A stretch of DNA of 64,000 bases from Thalassotalea hakodatensis (GCF_030295995.1 NZ_AP027365.1:1488001-1552000); one strand, 5' to 3'; counted from the stretch's first letter, positions 34,567 through 45,309 are shown. The notes: generated from the letters alone by a model not told the origin. Made by a program: numbers and translations.

Positions 34567-36435
34567 CTAAATCTTCTCTGGTTTACCTATGTAGTAACCT
34601 TGACAGCCATCAATAAATAATTTTTCTAAGGTAAATTTTTCTTCTTGACTCTCTACACTTTCTGCTAACACTGTAATGCTTAATCGATGCGCTAAATCTA
34701 TCATTAATCGAAGGAAATATTGATTGTTTTTGTCTTCATCAATATCGCGAGTATAGGTACTGTCCATTTTAATGAAGTCTGGTTTTAAATCTCGGAAAAA
34801 TTTAAACGAGGTTAAGCCAACACCAAAGCGCTCTACAGTCACTCTGGCACCTGTGCGATGCAACAAGTCGATAAAACGCTTACTTGTTTTAATATTTTGC
34901 TGTAAGCCAAATTCACTAATTTCAAAGACTAAACTTGCACTGATTTTAGGGTCGCGTAATAAGCGTCTTTCTAACCAAATTAAAAAATGTTCATCGCTAA
35001 TACTTCTAGGGCTTATGTTTATGCCAAAATTTTGGTCAACAAGATTCTTTTTCCCAATCAAAGTGATTGCTTGTTCTATGATCATCCGATCTACTTCTAC
35101 TATCTTATCTAGCTTTTCGGCCATTGCGATAAACGAAGCCGTTGGCAGCATTTCATTAGAAGAGTTGAGAAACCGTGCTAGGAATTCACCATAAACCTTA
35201 GTGGTTCGAGTATTAGGTTTAATGGGTTGAACGAGTAGGGTTACCCGCTGGTTTTCAAGTACACTTTCTATTTCTTGACGCCAATTTTGGTTGCCATAAC
35301 TGGCGCTATCGCTGCTTAAAATGTTGGTATCTGTTTGTGCATGCCAAGCATTAATTTGTTGTGTTTGGGCAACACTAATTGCCGTATCTGCTAACGCTAA
35401 AAGTTCGCCTAGGGGATTATCTTGAGTAAATGAAACCAAGCCAGTGTATGCGACAGAGTCTAAGTCTGAAGATAGTTGAAAGTCATTAAATTTACTGGAA
35501 ATATTGTCAGCAAAATTTTCAGCTTCTCTCATCGTGGTATTTGGTAAAATACAAGAAAAATCAGAACTGTTAAGCCTAAAAATCTTTGCCCCTTTATAAC
35601 TTGAAAGGCTATTTTTAATAATTTCAGCAACTTTCGCGATGTAATTATCACCCTCATGATAACCATGAATTTGGTTTATGGTTTGTAGCTCACTGCAACG
35701 GGTAATAGTGAGTACACCAAATTCTATATGTTGGTGTTCTAATTCAAAGTACTGAACAAAGCGATTACGGTTTTCGAGCTGAGTAATGCGATCAATGTAG
35801 GCATCACTTTCTAATGCTTTAGTATCGTCTATGTGAGTAGATATTTGCTTTTTAATTTCATCAATGCCCGCATCTAGTTCAGGTAAGTCAAACTTTATGG
35901 TTTGTTCTTGTACTTCTGTGTTGCCTATCGCGTGATTTAAGTCTTGATTGATTTGTTTATTAATACGCTGAATTATTTCACCATAGCGATTGATACTTAA
36001 TTTTCCCGCGATAAGTGCTAGCAAAAATGAGCTGATCAATAAAATTAAGGCAAAGCTAAAAAAAATCTTGGTTTCAGATTGAGGGTTTACAGCATATTCG
36101 ATGCGATATTGATTGTTTTGAACTGCTATTGTTTCATATTGGCTTGCCAAAAGCTTATCAAGCCAAGATAATGATGCTGAATGCTGAAAAATAACGCCTT
36201 CATTATTGGTTATTTTTAAGAAAGAAAGTTGTTGATTACGAAGTAAAGATTGTGCAACTTGCTCAAAGGTTGTTTCAGACGATTGTTTAAATAAAACAGA
36301 AAGTGTGACGCCGTTTTGATGCTGCTTTTCTGCTACTTGTTGTTTCGCGATAAAAAAAGTCACTGCCAATACGATAATATTAAACAGTAACGCATAAACA
36401 ATATTGCGAGAAATAATCTGAAAAAACGTAAACAT
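34567..36435 (-). CDS. membrane protein with degenerate GGDEF and EAL domains (CsrD/LapD-like)
   Basis: 622 residues: membrane span at about 12-30, a periplasmic sensor of about 95 residues, a second span at about 125-145, a HAMP/coiled linker, a GGDEF-type domain whose signature reads NSSDF, and an EAL-type domain whose motif reads EFL. Both catalytic signatures are broken, so it should neither make nor cleave cyclic-di-GMP; it may bind the nucleotide (as LapD does) or steer RNA decay (as CsrD does). The TTG/ATG context is ordinary. The 274 bp between it and rsxA contain no gene I support. Confidence 0.85.
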   Translation of the reverse strand: MFTFFQIISRNIVYALLFNIIVLAVTFFIAKQQVAEKQHQNGVTLSVLFKQSSETTFEQVAQSLLRNQQLSFLKITNNEGVIFQHSASLSWLDKLLASQYETIAVQNNQYRIEYAVNPQSETKIFFSFALILLISSFLLALIAGKLSINRYGEIIQRINKQINQDLNHAIGNTEVQEQTIKFDLPELDAGIDEIKKQISTHIDDTKALESDAYIDRITQLENRNRFVQYFELEHQHIEFGVLTITRCSELQTINQIHGYHEGDNYIAKVAEIIKNSLSSYKGAKIFRLNSSDFSCILPNTTMREAENFADNISSKFNDFQLSSDLDSVAYTGLVSFTQDNPLGELLALADTAISVAQTQQINAWHAQTDTNILSSDSASYGNQNWRQEIESVLENQRVTLLVQPIKPNTRTTKVYGEFLARFLNSSNEMLPTASFIAMAEKLDKIVEVDRMIIEQAITLIGKKNLVDQNFGINISPRSISDEHFLIWLERRLLRDPKISASLVFEISEFGLQQNIKTSKRFIDLLHRTGARVTVERFGVGLTSFKFFRDLKPDFIKMDSTYTRDIDEDKNNQYFLRLMIDLAHRLSITVLAESVESQEEKFTLEKLFIDGCQGYYIGKPEKI

Positions 36436-36717
36436 TTTAACCCTTAAATATAACAGCTATATGCTCGCCAGTTTTGCAATCATGAGTTAACCGCTAAAAC
36501 ACCACCGAAGTGTTAAAATAACTTTGTAAAAGACAACTGGTTAGCTGAAAAATTATTATTATGTTCATCGTTATAACACGAAAAACTTAACAATACTAAC
36601 GCATTGTAATTCCATTAATTTATTCCACTAATTCTTATTGTGTACCTTAGATTGCATAAAATCAATTTCTCTTCTTTAGGATAATAGCGTTTTATCGTAG
36701 TTTAGCTGATAAGTCAC

Positions 36718-36746
36718 TTGCGAAACCATCGCTATATCTATATAAT
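36718..36746 (+). promoter_or_regulatory. sigma-70 promoter for the rimP-nusA-infB operon (P1)
   Basis: TTGCGA, 17 bp, TATAAT. Confidence 0.6.
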
Positions 36747-36758
36747 CTGTCCGTCTTT

Positions 36759-36788
36759 TTGACATATCAATCACTGAAGGCGAATAAT
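36759..36788 (+). promoter_or_regulatory. second sigma-70 promoter (P2)
   Basis: TTGACA, 18 bp, AATAAT. It lies in what would be the leader of P1. Confidence 0.5.
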
Positions 36789-36861
36789 GGCGTTATCCAT
36801 TGTCGTTATTGATATGTTAGTTAACCGTAGTGTTAACAATAGCGGGCTTCGGTGAATATGG

Positions 36862-36881
36862 CCCCTATATGGGGTTTTTTT
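36862..36881 (+). terminator. intrinsic terminator/attenuator 1 before rimP
   Basis: CCCC, five bases, GGGG followed by seven T. Downstream of both promoters and upstream of rimP, so it is either an attenuator or the end of a small RNA. Confidence 0.6.
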
Positions 36882-36920
36882 ATATCTGTTGTAAGATATA
36901 ATACAGCATGATTTATCGCT

Positions 36921-36940
36921 GGGCTTTAAGCCCTTTTTTT
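36921..36940 (+). terminator. intrinsic terminator/attenuator 2 before rimP
   Basis: GGGCTTTAAGCCC followed by seven T, 33 bp before the rimP start codon. Confidence 0.6.
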
Positions 36941-36972
36941 ATATCTGGATGAAAAGAAATTGGAGAAGTTGA

Positions 36973-37431
36973 TTGGCTAAATTTGAAGACAACTTAACAG
37001 AAATGTTACGCCCAGCAGTAGAAGCAGTAGGCAAAGAGCTTCTGGGAGTTGAGTTTGTAAGTGCAGGGAAACACTCTGTACTTCGTGTGTTCATTGATCA
37101 CGAAAATGGCATTGTTGTTGATGATTGTGCGGAAGTCAGTCATTCAGTTGGCGCTATATTAGATGTAGAAGATCCAATTAGCACTGAATATAGCCTTGAG
37201 GTTTCTTCTCCAGGCCTTGATCGTCCATTATTTTCATTGGCTCATTATCAAGCGATAGTCGGTGAAACCGTAAATATTAAGTTAAATATGCCACTAAACG
37301 GACGCAGAAAATTCAAAGGCATATTGGAAAAAATTGAGAATGACACTTTGGTTGTTGTAGTAGACGGTGAGAGTTATGACATTATCTATAGTAATATTGA
37401 TAAAGGTAACTTAGTGCCGCGATTTGATTAA
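36973..37431 (+). CDS. rimP: ribosome maturation factor RimP
   Basis: Assists 30S subunit assembly. 152 residues, family length, with RVFIDHENGIVVDDCAEVSH and the conserved SSPGLDRPLF motif. The TTG start (MAKFEDNL) has TGGAGAAG upstream. First gene of the operon rimP-nusA-infB. Confidence 0.97.
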   Translation: MAKFEDNLTEMLRPAVEAVGKELLGVEFVSAGKHSVLRVFIDHENGIVVDDCAEVSHSVGAILDVEDPISTEYSLEVSSPGLDRPLFSLAHYQAIVGETVNIKLNMPLNGRRKFKGILEKIENDTLVVVVDGESYDIIYSNIDKGNLVPRFD

Positions 37432-37473
37432 CAACAATTTAAACGATAACGATTAACATATAGGCTAAAAAGC

Positions 37474-38967
37474 ATGAGTAAGGAAGTATTACTAGTTGTA
37501 GATGCCGTTTCTAATGAAAAAGCATTACCTCGTGAGAGCATTTTTGAGGCAATGGAAACTGCGCTAGAAACTGCAACGAAGAAAAAATATGAAGGTGATA
37601 TTGTTGTTCGAGTTGCTATCGATCGTAAATCGGGTGAATTTGATACGTTTAGACGCTGGTTGGTAATTGAAGATAATCAAGAAGCGGAAAATCCATACGC
37701 TGAAATGAGCTTATCTGCAGCCCAGTATGATGAACCCGAAATTCAACTAGGCGACTACGTTGAAGAACAGATCGAGTCAATTACATTCGACCGTATTACT
37801 ACACAAACTGCAAAGCAAGTTATTGTTCAAAAGGTACGTGAAGCTGAGCGTGCTTTGATTGTTGATTCATATCAAGATCAAGTTGGTGAGTTAATAACAG
37901 GGGTTGTTAAAAAAGCGAACCGTGACAGTGTCATTCTTGATCTAGGTAATAATGCTGAAGCGGTCATTTACCGTGATGACTTATTACCGCGTGAAGTATT
38001 TCGTCCGGGAGACCGTGTTCGAGGCTTATTATATGCAATTAAGCCAGAAGCGCGTGGCGCACAATTATTTGTTTCACGTACGAAACCAGAAATGCTAATT
38101 GAATTATTCCGTGTTGAAGTGCCTGAAATCGGTGAAGAAATGCTGGAAATTCGTGGTGCAGCTCGTGATCCAGGTTCACGTGCAAAAATCGCTGTTAAGT
38201 CAAATGATAAGCGAATTGATCCTGTTGGTGCTTGTGTTGGTATGCGAGGATCTCGAGTTCAAGCGGTTTCTGGGGAATTAGGTGGGGAGCGTGTAGATAT
38301 CGTTTTATTTGACGATAACCCTGCTCAGTTTGTTATCAACGCAATGGCACCTGCAGAAGTGGCGTCGATCATTGTTGATGAAGACAAACGCACAATGGAT
38401 ATTGCTGTTGAAGAAGGTAATTTAGCAATGGCAATTGGTCGTAATGGTCAAAATGTACGTTTAGCGAGCAACTTAACTGGTTGGGAACTCAATGTGATGA
38501 CTGTTGACGATATGAACGAGAAGCACCAAGCTGAAAACGATAAAGTGTTAAATCTATTCACTGAGAAATTAGATATTGATGAAGATTTTGCCACGTTATT
38601 AGCTGAAGAAGGTTTTACATCTCTTGAAGAAGTTGCCTATGTTCCAACGTCTGAGTTATTAGAAATAGACGGCATGAACGAAGAAATTGTTGAAGAGTTA
38701 AGAGACCGCGCTAAAGCCGCATTAACCACACAAGCTTTAGCAAGTGAAGAATCATTAGAAAATGCAGAACCAGCAGAAGATCTTCTTAACCTTGAAGGGT
38801 TAGATCGTCACCTAGCATTTGTTTTCGCAAGTCGAGGCGTTATTACGCTTGAAGATTTAGCAGAACAAGGGGTAGATGATATTTCTGATATTGAAGAGCT
38901 AGATGAAAAGACAGCAGGCGAGCTAATTATGGCCGCTCGTAATATTTGTTGGTTTAACGAAGAATAA
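37474..38967 (+). CDS. nusA: transcription termination/antitermination protein NusA
   Basis: 497 residues: N-terminal RNA polymerase-binding domain, S1 domain (about 135-200), two KH domains with [15 protein letters not shown] and [14 protein letters not shown], and two C-terminal acidic repeats as in the gammaproteobacterial form. It controls pausing, termination and antitermination. 42 bp after rimP. Confidence 0.98.
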   Translation: MSKEVLLVVDAVSNEKALPRESIFEAMETALETATKKKYEGDIVVRVAIDRKSGEFDTFRRWLVIEDNQEAENPYAEMSLSAAQYDEPEIQLGDYVEEQIESITFDRITTQTAKQVIVQKVREAERALIVDSYQDQVGELITGVVKKANRDSVILDLGNNAEAVIYRDDLLPREVFRPGDRVRGLLYAIKPEARGAQLFVSRTKPEMLIELFRVEVPEIGEEMLEIRGAARDPGSRAKIAVKSNDKRIDPVGACVGMRGSRVQAVSGELGGERVDIVLFDDNPAQFVINAMAPAEVASIIVDEDKRTMDIAVEEGNLAMAIGRNGQNVRLASNLTGWELNVMTVDDMNEKHQAENDKVLNLFTEKLDIDEDFATLLAEEGFTSLEEVAYVPTSELLEIDGMNEEIVEELRDRAKAALTTQALASEESLENAEPAEDLLNLEGLDRHLAFVFASRGVITLEDLAEQGVDDISDIEELDEKTAGELIMAARNICWFNEE

Positions 38968-38987
38968 TCGCCGGGAGAACTATATAG

Positions 38988-41648
38988 ATGGCATCTGTAA
39001 CAGTAGAAGAACTTGCCAAAGAAATAGGTGCACCTGTCGAAAGATTGGTAAGCCAGTTATCTGATATTGGTATTGAAAAAGCGTCGGTTGACGAAATTTC
39101 ACAACAAGAGAAAGAATCATTACTTGATCACTTGCGTAAACAGCATGGTGACGACACAGGCGCTGAGCCAAGCAAAATGACACTAAACCGTAAGAAAAAA
39201 TCTACGTTAGTGTTAGGCTCAGGAAGCAAAGCTAAGTCAGTACAGGTAGAAGTGCGTAAAAAGCGTACCTATGTTAAGCGCAGTGATGTTGAAGAACAAC
39301 ACGCTCAAGCTGAAAAAGAAGCTGAAGAAAAAGCGTTAGCAGAAGCAAGAGCAAAAGAAGAAGCGGAAGCGAAAGCAAGAGCCGAAGCGGAATTAAAAGC
39401 GAAAGCAGAAGCAAGAGCGAAAGCCGAAGCTGAAGCGAAGGCAAAGGCGAAAGCCGAAGCTGAACGTAAAGCCAAGGAAGCGACTAAAGCGAAAGCTGAG
39501 CAAATTGAAAAAGTCAAACCCGCAGCACCTGTTGAAAGTGAAGAAGCACGTAAATTACGTGAAGCCGCTGAAAAAGAAGCTGCTGATAAAGCCGAGGCTG
39601 AAGCAAAAGCAGCAGCTGAAGCCGCACGTAAACTAGCTGAAGAAAATGAAGCACGCTGGAAAGCGGAAGAAGAAGAACGTAAAAAACATGAAAATGATGT
39701 TGTTCACGTTACTTCATCTGTTTATGCGCAAGAAGCAGAAGATGCCGTAGATGCTCAGGAAGAAACGGGTCGTCGTCGCAAGAAGAAAAAAGCGAAAAAA
39801 GATGATAAGCCTGTAGCACATGGCAAAGGTAAGAAGAAAACTTTATCTGCTCCGCAAAGTTTAAAACATGGTTTTCAAAAACCTGTTGAAGCGAAAACGA
39901 AAGAAGTACGTATTGGTGAAACACTTTCAGTAGCCGAGCTTGCTAATAAAATGGCAGTTAAAGGCGCAGAAGTTGTTAAAGTAATGTTCAAAATGGGCGC
40001 TATGGCAACCATTAACCAAGTGATTGACCAAGAGACTGCAGCACTAGTTGCTGAAGAAATGGGTCATGATGTTGTACTCGTGAAAGAGAATGCGCTAGAA
40101 GAAGCGGTACTTTCTGATCGTGGTGACATAGGTGAAGCACAAACTCGCGCACCTGTTGTTACCATTATGGGTCACGTTGATCATGGTAAAACATCGTTAC
40201 TTGACCACATTCGTGAAGCAAAAGTTGCAGCAGGCGAAGCGGGCGGTATCACACAACATATTGGTGCATACCACGTTGAAACTGATGGTGGCATGATCAC
40301 CTTTTTAGATACCCCTGGTCACGCAGCCTTTACGGCTATGCGTTCTCGTGGTGCTAAAGCAACTGATATTGTTATTATTGTTGTTGCTGCCGATGATGGT
40401 GTTATGCCACAAACAATTGAAGCTATTCAGCATGCGAAAGCAGCCGAAGCGCCGATTGTTATTGCTGTGAATAAAATGGATAAAGAATCAGCAGATCCAG
40501 ACCGTGTGAAAACTGAACTTTCTCAACATGATGTTATCCCAGAAGACTGGGGTGGTGATGTACAGTTTGTTCATGTATCAGCTAAAACAGGTTTAGGTAT
40601 TGATGAGCTTCTAGACTCAATATTGCTTCAGTCAGAAGTCTTAGAGTTAACGGCTGTTGTTGATAAAATGGCAAGCGGTGTGGTTGTTGAATCTAAGCTT
40701 GATAAAGGTCGTGGCCCAGTTGCAACCGTTCTTGTACAAGAAGGTACGCTAAAACAAGGTGATATCGTGCTTTGTGGTTTAGAGTATGGTCGTGTTCGTG
40801 CAATGCGTGATGAACTAGGCCGTCAAATTACTGAAGCAGGTCCTTCAATTCCGGTGGAAATTTTAGGCCTTTCGGGTGTACCGCAATCAGGTGATGAAGC
40901 TACTGTTGTTAAAGATGAGAAAAAAGCACGTGAAGTTGCGTTATACCGTCAAGGAAAATTCCGTGATGTTAAGTTAGCACGTCAGCAAAAAGCGAAACTT
41001 GAAAACATGTTTACTGACATGGCTGAAGGTGAAGTTTCTGAAGTTAACGTGGTACTTAAATCTGACGTTCAAGGTTCACTTGAAGCGATTTCTGATGCGT
41101 TAGTTAAGCTTTCAACAACAGAAGTGAAAGTGAAAATCATTGGTTCAGGCGTTGGTGGTATTACCGAAACTGACGCTTCATTAGCAGCTGCGTCAAATGC
41201 GATTGTTGTTGGTTTTAACGTACGTGCTGATGCTTCTGCGCGTAAAGTCATCGAAACTGAAGGGGTTGATTTACGCTATTACAGTGTAATTTATCACTTA
41301 ATTGATGAAGTTAAACAAGCAATGAGCGGTTTACTTGCACCAGAATTTAAACAAGAAATTATCGGTCTTGCAGAAGTACGTGACGTATTTAAATCTCCAA
41401 AAATTGGTGCAATTGCTGGTTGTATGGTGACAGAAGGTCTTATTAAGCGTAATAATCCAATTCGTGTACTTCGTGAAAACGTTGTGATTTACGAAGGTGA
41501 GCTTGAATCATTAAGACGCTTTAAAGATGACGTACAAGAAGTGAGAAAAGGTACTGAGTGTGGTATCGGTGTTAAGAACTATAATGACGTTAAAGTAGGC
41601 GATCAAATCGAAGTATTTGAAATCGTTGAAGTACAACGTAGCTTGTAG
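38988..41648 (+). CDS. infB: translation initiation factor IF-2
   Basis: 886 residues. N-terminal IF2_N domain, a long Lys/Ala/Glu-rich linker (about 105-235) of AEAKAK-type repeats, a second IF2_N domain, then the GTPase with GHVDHGKTS (P loop), DTPGHAAF and NKMD, and C-terminal domains binding fMet-tRNA. The ATG at 38988 follows GGGAGAAC. Internal in-frame starts for shorter IF2 forms are possible but not evident. Confidence 0.98.
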   Translation: MASVTVEELAKEIGAPVERLVSQLSDIGIEKASVDEISQQEKESLLDHLRKQHGDDTGAEPSKMTLNRKKKSTLVLGSGSKAKSVQVEVRKKRTYVKRSDVEEQHAQAEKEAEEKALAEARAKEEAEAKARAEAELKAKAEARAKAEAEAKAKAKAEAERKAKEATKAKAEQIEKVKPAAPVESEEARKLREAAEKEAADKAEAEAKAAAEAARKLAEENEARWKAEEEERKKHENDVVHVTSSVYAQEAEDAVDAQEETGRRRKKKKAKKDDKPVAHGKGKKKTLSAPQSLKHGFQKPVEAKTKEVRIGETLSVAELANKMAVKGAEVVKVMFKMGAMATINQVIDQETAALVAEEMGHDVVLVKENALEEAVLSDRGDIGEAQTRAPVVTIMGHVDHGKTSLLDHIREAKVAAGEAGGITQHIGAYHVETDGGMITFLDTPGHAAFTAMRSRGAKATDIVIIVVAADDGVMPQTIEAIQHAKAAEAPIVIAVNKMDKESADPDRVKTELSQHDVIPEDWGGDVQFVHVSAKTGLGIDELLDSILLQSEVLELTAVVDKMASGVVVESKLDKGRGPVATVLVQEGTLKQGDIVLCGLEYGRVRAMRDELGRQITEAGPSIPVEILGLSGVPQSGDEATVVKDEKKAREVALYRQGKFRDVKLARQQKAKLENMFTDMAEGEVSEVNVVLKSDVQGSLEAISDALVKLSTTEVKVKIIGSGVGGITETDASLAAASNAIVVGFNVRADASARKVIETEGVDLRYYSVIYHLIDEVKQAMSGLLAPEFKQEIIGLAEVRDVFKSPKIGAIAGCMVTEGLIKRNNPIRVLRENVVIYEGELESLRRFKDDVQEVRKGTECGIGVKNYNDVKVGDQIEVFEIVEVQRSL

Positions 41649-41665
41649 TGTTTAATGATATTGTT

Positions 41666-41700
41666 CCCCTTTATTTTTAAGTTGAATTAAAATAAAGGGG
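41666..41700. terminator. 12-bp perfect inverted repeat after infB
   Basis: CCCCTTTATTTT (41666-41677) pairs exactly with AAAATAAAGGGG (41689-41700). A T-tract is lacking on the right, so it may stabilise the infB 3' end or weaken read-through to rbfA. Confidence 0.5.
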
Positions 41701-41745
41701 GAGAACAATAACGCACAACTAGATTTTGACGGTGTTGAAAAATAG

Positions 41746-41776
41746 TATAATGAAATGGGGGCTTTGCCCCCGTTTT
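41746..41776 (+). promoter_or_regulatory. rbfA promoter element with immediate GC hairpin
   Basis: A consensus TATAAT (41746-41751) is followed within 6 bp by GGGGGC, TTT, GCCCCC, GTTTT. The -35 region is poor (TTTTGA at 16 bp). The hairpin would be at or near the 5' end of a transcript starting here, or terminate transcripts from infB. Confidence 0.45.
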
Positions 41777-41811
41777 GATTTCATAAGAGTTTATATTGAA
41801 TCGGGGTTTCT

Positions 41812-42204
41812 ATGAGTAGAGATTTCTCACGCACTGATCGCGTAGGTCAGGAAATTCAAAAAGAAGTGGCAATGATCATTCAACGTGAAGTAAAAGATCC
41901 GCGTTTGGGTATGGTAACGGTTAATGCAGTTGAGGTTACTCGTGATCTTGCCTATGCCAAAATTTACGTCACATTTTTTACACTAGAAGGGCAAGATGCT
42001 GAGCAGTCTATTGCACTTCTAAATGAAGCATCGGGTTTTATTCGGAGCTTATTAGCAAAACGCATTAAAGCGAGAATTATGCCTGAATTACGCTTTGTAT
42101 ATGACAAATCAATGGTTGAAGGTGTGCGTATGTCTTCGCTTGTTGATCAGGCTGTTGCTGACGATGAGCAGCGAAAGTCAAAGCATAAAGGTGATGACGA
42201 GTAA
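41812..42204 (+). CDS. rbfA: ribosome-binding factor A
   Basis: 130 residues with the KH-like fold, [20 protein letters not shown] and the MPELRFVYD motif. Acts in 16S rRNA 5' maturation and cold adaptation. The stop TAA overlaps the truB ATG. Confidence 0.97.
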   Translation: MSRDFSRTDRVGQEIQKEVAMIIQREVKDPRLGMVTVNAVEVTRDLAYAKIYVTFFTLEGQDAEQSIALLNEASGFIRSLLAKRIKARIMPELRFVYDKSMVEGVRMSSLVDQAVADDEQRKSKHKGDDE

Positions 42205-43151
42205 TGGCAAAAAGAAGAAAAGGAAGGCCGGTCAACGGTATTGTATTACTTGATAAGCCTTATGATATTTCATCGAATAAAGCCTTACAAAACGTTAAAC
42301 ACATTTATTTTGCACAGAAGGCTGGACATACAGGTGCGCTTGATCCGTTAGCAACAGGTATGTTGCCGATTTGTTTAGGAGAGGCGACTAAGTTTTCTCA
42401 GTTTCTATTAGATACAGACAAAACCTATCAAGTGACCGCAAAGCTTGGCGTTAGAACCACAACCAGTGATATTGATGGCGATATTGTTTCAGAAAAGCCA
42501 GTTAATGTCAGTGAAACACAAATTTTAACAGCACTTGATAGCTTTCGTGGCAAAACGCAGCAAATACCGTCAATGTTTTCAGCATTGAAATATCAAGGTC
42601 AGCCTCTTTATAAATATGCACGCGAAGGCATAGAAGTACCACGTGAGTCACGTGAGATAGAAGTGTTTAATTTAGAAGTATTACGCATTGAAGATGGTGA
42701 AGTAGATCTAGAAATACATGTATCAAAAGGGACTTATATTCGTACTATTGTTGATGATTTAGGCGAATTGTTAGGTTGTGGTGCTCATGTTAGCGCGCTT
42801 AGGCGTGTGAGTGTTGGCAGTTATCCCCGTGATAAAATGGTTACATTGACGCAGCTTGAAACACTATTAGCAGAAGCTAAAGAGCAAGATATTTCACCAT
42901 CGTCATTACTTGACCCATTATTATTACCGATGAATACAGCAGTGGTTGATTTACCCTCAGTATTTGTTGATGACATGAGTGCAGCTTTTTTAAGAAGAGG
43001 AAATCCCGTGCAAGCAGCAAATGCACCAAGTGATGGAGTAGTGCAAGTTTATATTGATAATGACAATGAACCTGAATTTATTGGTGTTGGTGTTATTGAT
43101 GATAATGGCTTAGTTGCGCCAAAGCGAATTACCGTTGTAGAGCCAACTTAA
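42204..43151 (+). CDS. truB: tRNA pseudouridine-55 synthase
   Basis: 315 residues; catalytic Asp in the [12 protein letters not shown] motif, plus [10 protein letters not shown] and the C-terminal PUA-like domain. Makes pseudouridine 55 of tRNAs. Overlaps rbfA by one base. Confidence 0.97.
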   Translation: MAKRRKGRPVNGIVLLDKPYDISSNKALQNVKHIYFAQKAGHTGALDPLATGMLPICLGEATKFSQFLLDTDKTYQVTAKLGVRTTTSDIDGDIVSEKPVNVSETQILTALDSFRGKTQQIPSMFSALKYQGQPLYKYAREGIEVPRESREIEVFNLEVLRIEDGEVDLEIHVSKGTYIRTIVDDLGELLGCGAHVSALRRVSVGSYPRDKMVTLTQLETLLAEAKEQDISPSSLLDPLLLPMNTAVVDLPSVFVDDMSAAFLRRGNPVQAANAPSDGVVQVYIDNDNEPEFIGVGVIDDNGLVAPKRITVVEPT

Positions 43152-43186
43152 CTGCTATTAGCAATAGGGCTTAGTGCGAATAAATA

Positions 43187-43214
43187 TTGCAAAATTAATG
43201 TTTGTTGGTAGAAT
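43187..43214 (+). promoter_or_regulatory. sigma-70 promoter for rpsO
   Basis: TTGCAA, 16 bp, TAGAAT, about 80 bp before the rpsO start. The leader between them can fold and may hold the S15 autoregulatory site known in enteric bacteria. Confidence 0.55.
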
Positions 43215-43292
43215 ACGCGCTCTTTTAGAACGTCTTGCTGGTTTAGTGTTCGGCTTGACGCGATTTTTAAACACTAATTTAAGGTATAAACT

Positions 43293-43562
43293 ATGTCTTT
43301 ATCAGTAGAGCAAAAAGCAGCTATCGTTGCTGAATACGCAACAAAAGAAGGTGATACAGGTTCACCGGAAGTTCAAGTTGCTTTGTTAACAACTCAAATC
43401 AACCACTTACAAGGTCACTTCAAAGAGCACATCCATGATCACCACTCTCGTCGTGGTTTATTACGCATGGTTAGCCAACGTCGTAAGTTACTTGATTACT
43501 TAAAAGGCAAAAATGTTGAACGTTATTCAGCATTAATCGCTAAATTAGGTCTACGTCGTTAA
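43293..43562 (+). CDS. rpsO: 30S ribosomal protein S15
   Basis: 89 residues, the family length, with [14 protein letters not shown] and [20 protein letters not shown]. Binds 16S rRNA in the platform. AAGG lies upstream of the ATG. Own promoter and terminator. Confidence 0.98.
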   Translation: MSLSVEQKAAIVAEYATKEGDTGSPEVQVALLTTQINHLQGHFKEHIHDHHSRRGLLRMVSQRRKLLDYLKGKNVERYSALIAKLGLRR

Positions 43563-43578
43563 TCGATGCTGACTTGAT

Positions 43579-43605
43579 AAAAAAGGAGCCAATGGCTCCT
43601 TTTTT
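43579..43605 (+). terminator. rpsO intrinsic terminator
   Basis: AAAAAAGGAGCC, AAT, GGCTCCTTTTTT. Strong and typical, 17 bp after the stop. Confidence 0.9.
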
Positions 43606-43642
43606 ACTTTTTTATGTACATCAAAAATTACATCAATAGGTA

Positions 43643-44248
43643 TTATTCGCCTAATTCTATTGCTATGGCATCAACTATTTTCTTTGGTTGGCCAATATAC
43701 AAGTTGTGATTTAAAAGTATTAACTCATCATCTACTGCTAATAACAAAGCAGGAATAGCTTGCGTACCAATAATTTGTTGAATTTCATCGATATCACCTA
43801 TGGCATACTCAGCTTCTTTACAGAGTTTGCTTGCTCTTAAGCTTTTTGCTGGTGGAGATAATTTTAGTGTGTCGATGGTAGGTTTAACATCTTGTTCTGA
43901 AGAAAGTGCATTACCATGTTTAAAATGTTGCTCTTGAAGGTTAGCTAATAAATTCAGCGCTTTTCCTTGTGCTTTTTGTTCTACCCAACTCATTAAGTTT
44001 GCTATTAACGTAGAATCTTGTCTTTGTTCACATTGTTGTTTATATGCGTCACTAAAGGTAACGGTTGATAATGACTCTATGTCTTTCAATTTTGCTGCAT
44101 CTACAGCGTTATCACCATGATAATAAGCACAGTGTAAAGTATGAATAGTAATGTCATTGCGGGCTTTTGCGATTTCGGCAAGTAAAGGGCTGGCAGCATA
44201 GCTCCATGGGCAATGACTGTCATAAATAAAGAAAATTTCTGCGGACAT
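43643..44248 (-). CDS. DsbA-family thioredoxin-fold protein
   Basis: Cytoplasmic protein of about 201 residues with a DsbA/2-hydroxychromene isomerase-type thioredoxin fold. The active-site position reads CPWS (in DSHCPWSYAASP), with only the first Cys; a cis-Pro stretch IGTQAIPALLL is present. No signal peptide. I start at MSAEIFF (44248); a longer form from 44281 is possible. FrnE-like relatives act as oxidoreductases, but with one Cys the activity is uncertain. It occupies the place where map often lies divergent to rpsB. Confidence 0.75.
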   Translation of the reverse strand: MSAEIFFIYDSHCPWSYAASPLLAEIAKARNDITIHTLHCAYYHGDNAVDAAKLKDIESLSTVTFSDAYKQQCEQRQDSTLIANLMSWVEQKAQGKALNLLANLQEQHFKHGNALSSEQDVKPTIDTLKLSPPAKSLRASKLCKEAEYAIGDIDEIQQIIGTQAIPALLLAVDDELILLNHNLYIGQPKKIVDAIAIELGE

Positions 44249-44363
44249 AGTAAAACTAAAAACCTGAGTGTAAGAATACACTAATTTTATCGCGAATAGG
44301 GTAAATATGCATCCGTTATCTCTTTATAATAATGAATAATGCAGCAGTGAAAATAAAAAGTGC

Positions 44364-44392
44364 TGTTCAAATATTCCACTTTATGGTATAAA
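44364..44392 (+). promoter_or_regulatory. candidate rpsB promoter
   Basis: TGTTCA, 17 bp, TATAAA. The -10 is good and the -35 weak. The transcript would have a leader of about 180 nt. Confidence 0.45.
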
Positions 44393-44510
44393 GTGCGCCG
44401 CTAAAACTGACACAGTACACAAGTAAATTGTTGTTGTGTTGGTTTTACAATAACGAGGTATTCAATAATGAATGCCTACTACTTAAACTCACATACATCT
44501 AGCAAAGATA

Positions 44511-44580
44511 TATCGGGGTGCGCGATTTTCGCGTCGAATATATTGGGTGTATGAACGCTTAACCCCAAAAGGAAAATATT
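44511..44580 (+). promoter_or_regulatory. structured rpsB leader (S2 autoregulation element, t44-like)
   Basis: GGGGT (44515-44519) pairs with ACCCC (44562-44566), enclosing the hairpin CGCGA, TTT, TCGCG (44521-44533). The outer stem is followed by the AAAAGGA ribosome binding site of rpsB. A leader of this form upstream of rpsB is known in gammaproteobacteria and binds S2. Match judged by layout only. Confidence 0.6.
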
Positions 44581-45309
44581 ATGCCAAACGTATCAATGCG
44601 TGACATGCTTAAAGCAGGTGTTCACTTCGGTCACAAAACTCGCTACTGGAACCCAAAAATGAAATCTTACATTTTTGGTGCTCGTGATAAAGTTCATATT
44701 ATCAACTTAGAGCAAACAGTTCCTATGTTCAACGAAGCCTTATCTTTCTTATCTGGTGTTTCATCGAAAAAAGGTAAAGTATTATTTGTTGGTACTAAGC
44801 GTGCTGCAAGTGAAGCAATTAAAGATGCTGCTATTAAGTGTGACCAATTCTACGTTAACCACCGTTGGTTAGGTGGTATGTTGACTAACTGGAAAACAGT
44901 TCGTCAATCAATCAAGCGTTTAAAAGATCTTGAATCACAAAGCACTGATGGTACTTTCGAAGCATTAACTAAGAAAGAAGCATTAATGCGTACACGTGAA
45001 ATGGAAAAGCTTGAGAAAAGCCTTGGTGGTATCAAAAACATGGGCGGCTTACCAGACGCTATTTTCATGATTGATGCTGACCACGAGCACATTGCTGTTA
45101 AAGAAGCAAACAACCTAGGTATTCCAGTAATCTCAATTGTTGATACTAACTCTAACCCAGACGGTATCGATTACATTGTGCCTGGTAACGACGACGCCAT
45201 TCGTGCAGTAACGCTTTACACTGATTCTGCAGCTAATGCTGTATTAGAAGGCCGTGAGCAAAACATCGCTGTTCAAGCTGAAAAAGACGGTTTCGTAGAA
45301 GCTGAATAA
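44581..45309 (+). CDS. rpsB: 30S ribosomal protein S2
   Basis: 242 residues with [20 protein letters not shown] at the N-terminus and [26 protein letters not shown] precedes the ATG. Co-transcribed with tsf 90 bp on, as in most bacteria. Confidence 0.98.
   Translation: MPNVSMRDMLKAGVHFGHKTRYWNPKMKSYIFGARDKVHIINLEQTVPMFNEALSFLSGVSSKKGKVLFVGTKRAASEAIKDAAIKCDQFYVNHRWLGGMLTNWKTVRQSIKRLKDLESQSTDGTFEALTKKEALMRTREMEKLEKSLGGIKNMGGLPDAIFMIDADHEHIAVKEANNLGIPVISIVDTNSNPDGIDYIVPGNDDAIRAVTLYTDSAANAVLEGREQNIAVQAEKDGFVEAE

Larger units (their letters stand above)
36436..36972 (+). other. long leader/intergenic region before rimP
   Basis: 537 bp without a gene. It holds two good sigma-70 promoters (36718-36746 and 36759-36788), a 9-bp inverted repeat (CATATCAAT at 36763 and ATTGATATG about 45 bp on), GTTAAC repeats, and two intrinsic terminators. 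No tRNA is seen, although enteric bacteria carry metY here. Confidence 0.6.

Noticed and set aside
34401-34616. Plus-strand ORF of 71 codons between rsxA and the GGDEF/EAL gene
   Set aside because: It overlaps the 3' end of the opposite gene, has no ribosome binding site and no recognisable content.
36700-36970. tRNA gene before rimP (metY position)
   Set aside because: No T-loop GGTTCGAATCC-type sequence or cloverleaf could be found.
39290-39700. Repetitive DNA in infB as a separate repeat element
   Set aside because: It encodes the Lys/Ala/Glu linker normal for IF-2 and needs no other explanation.
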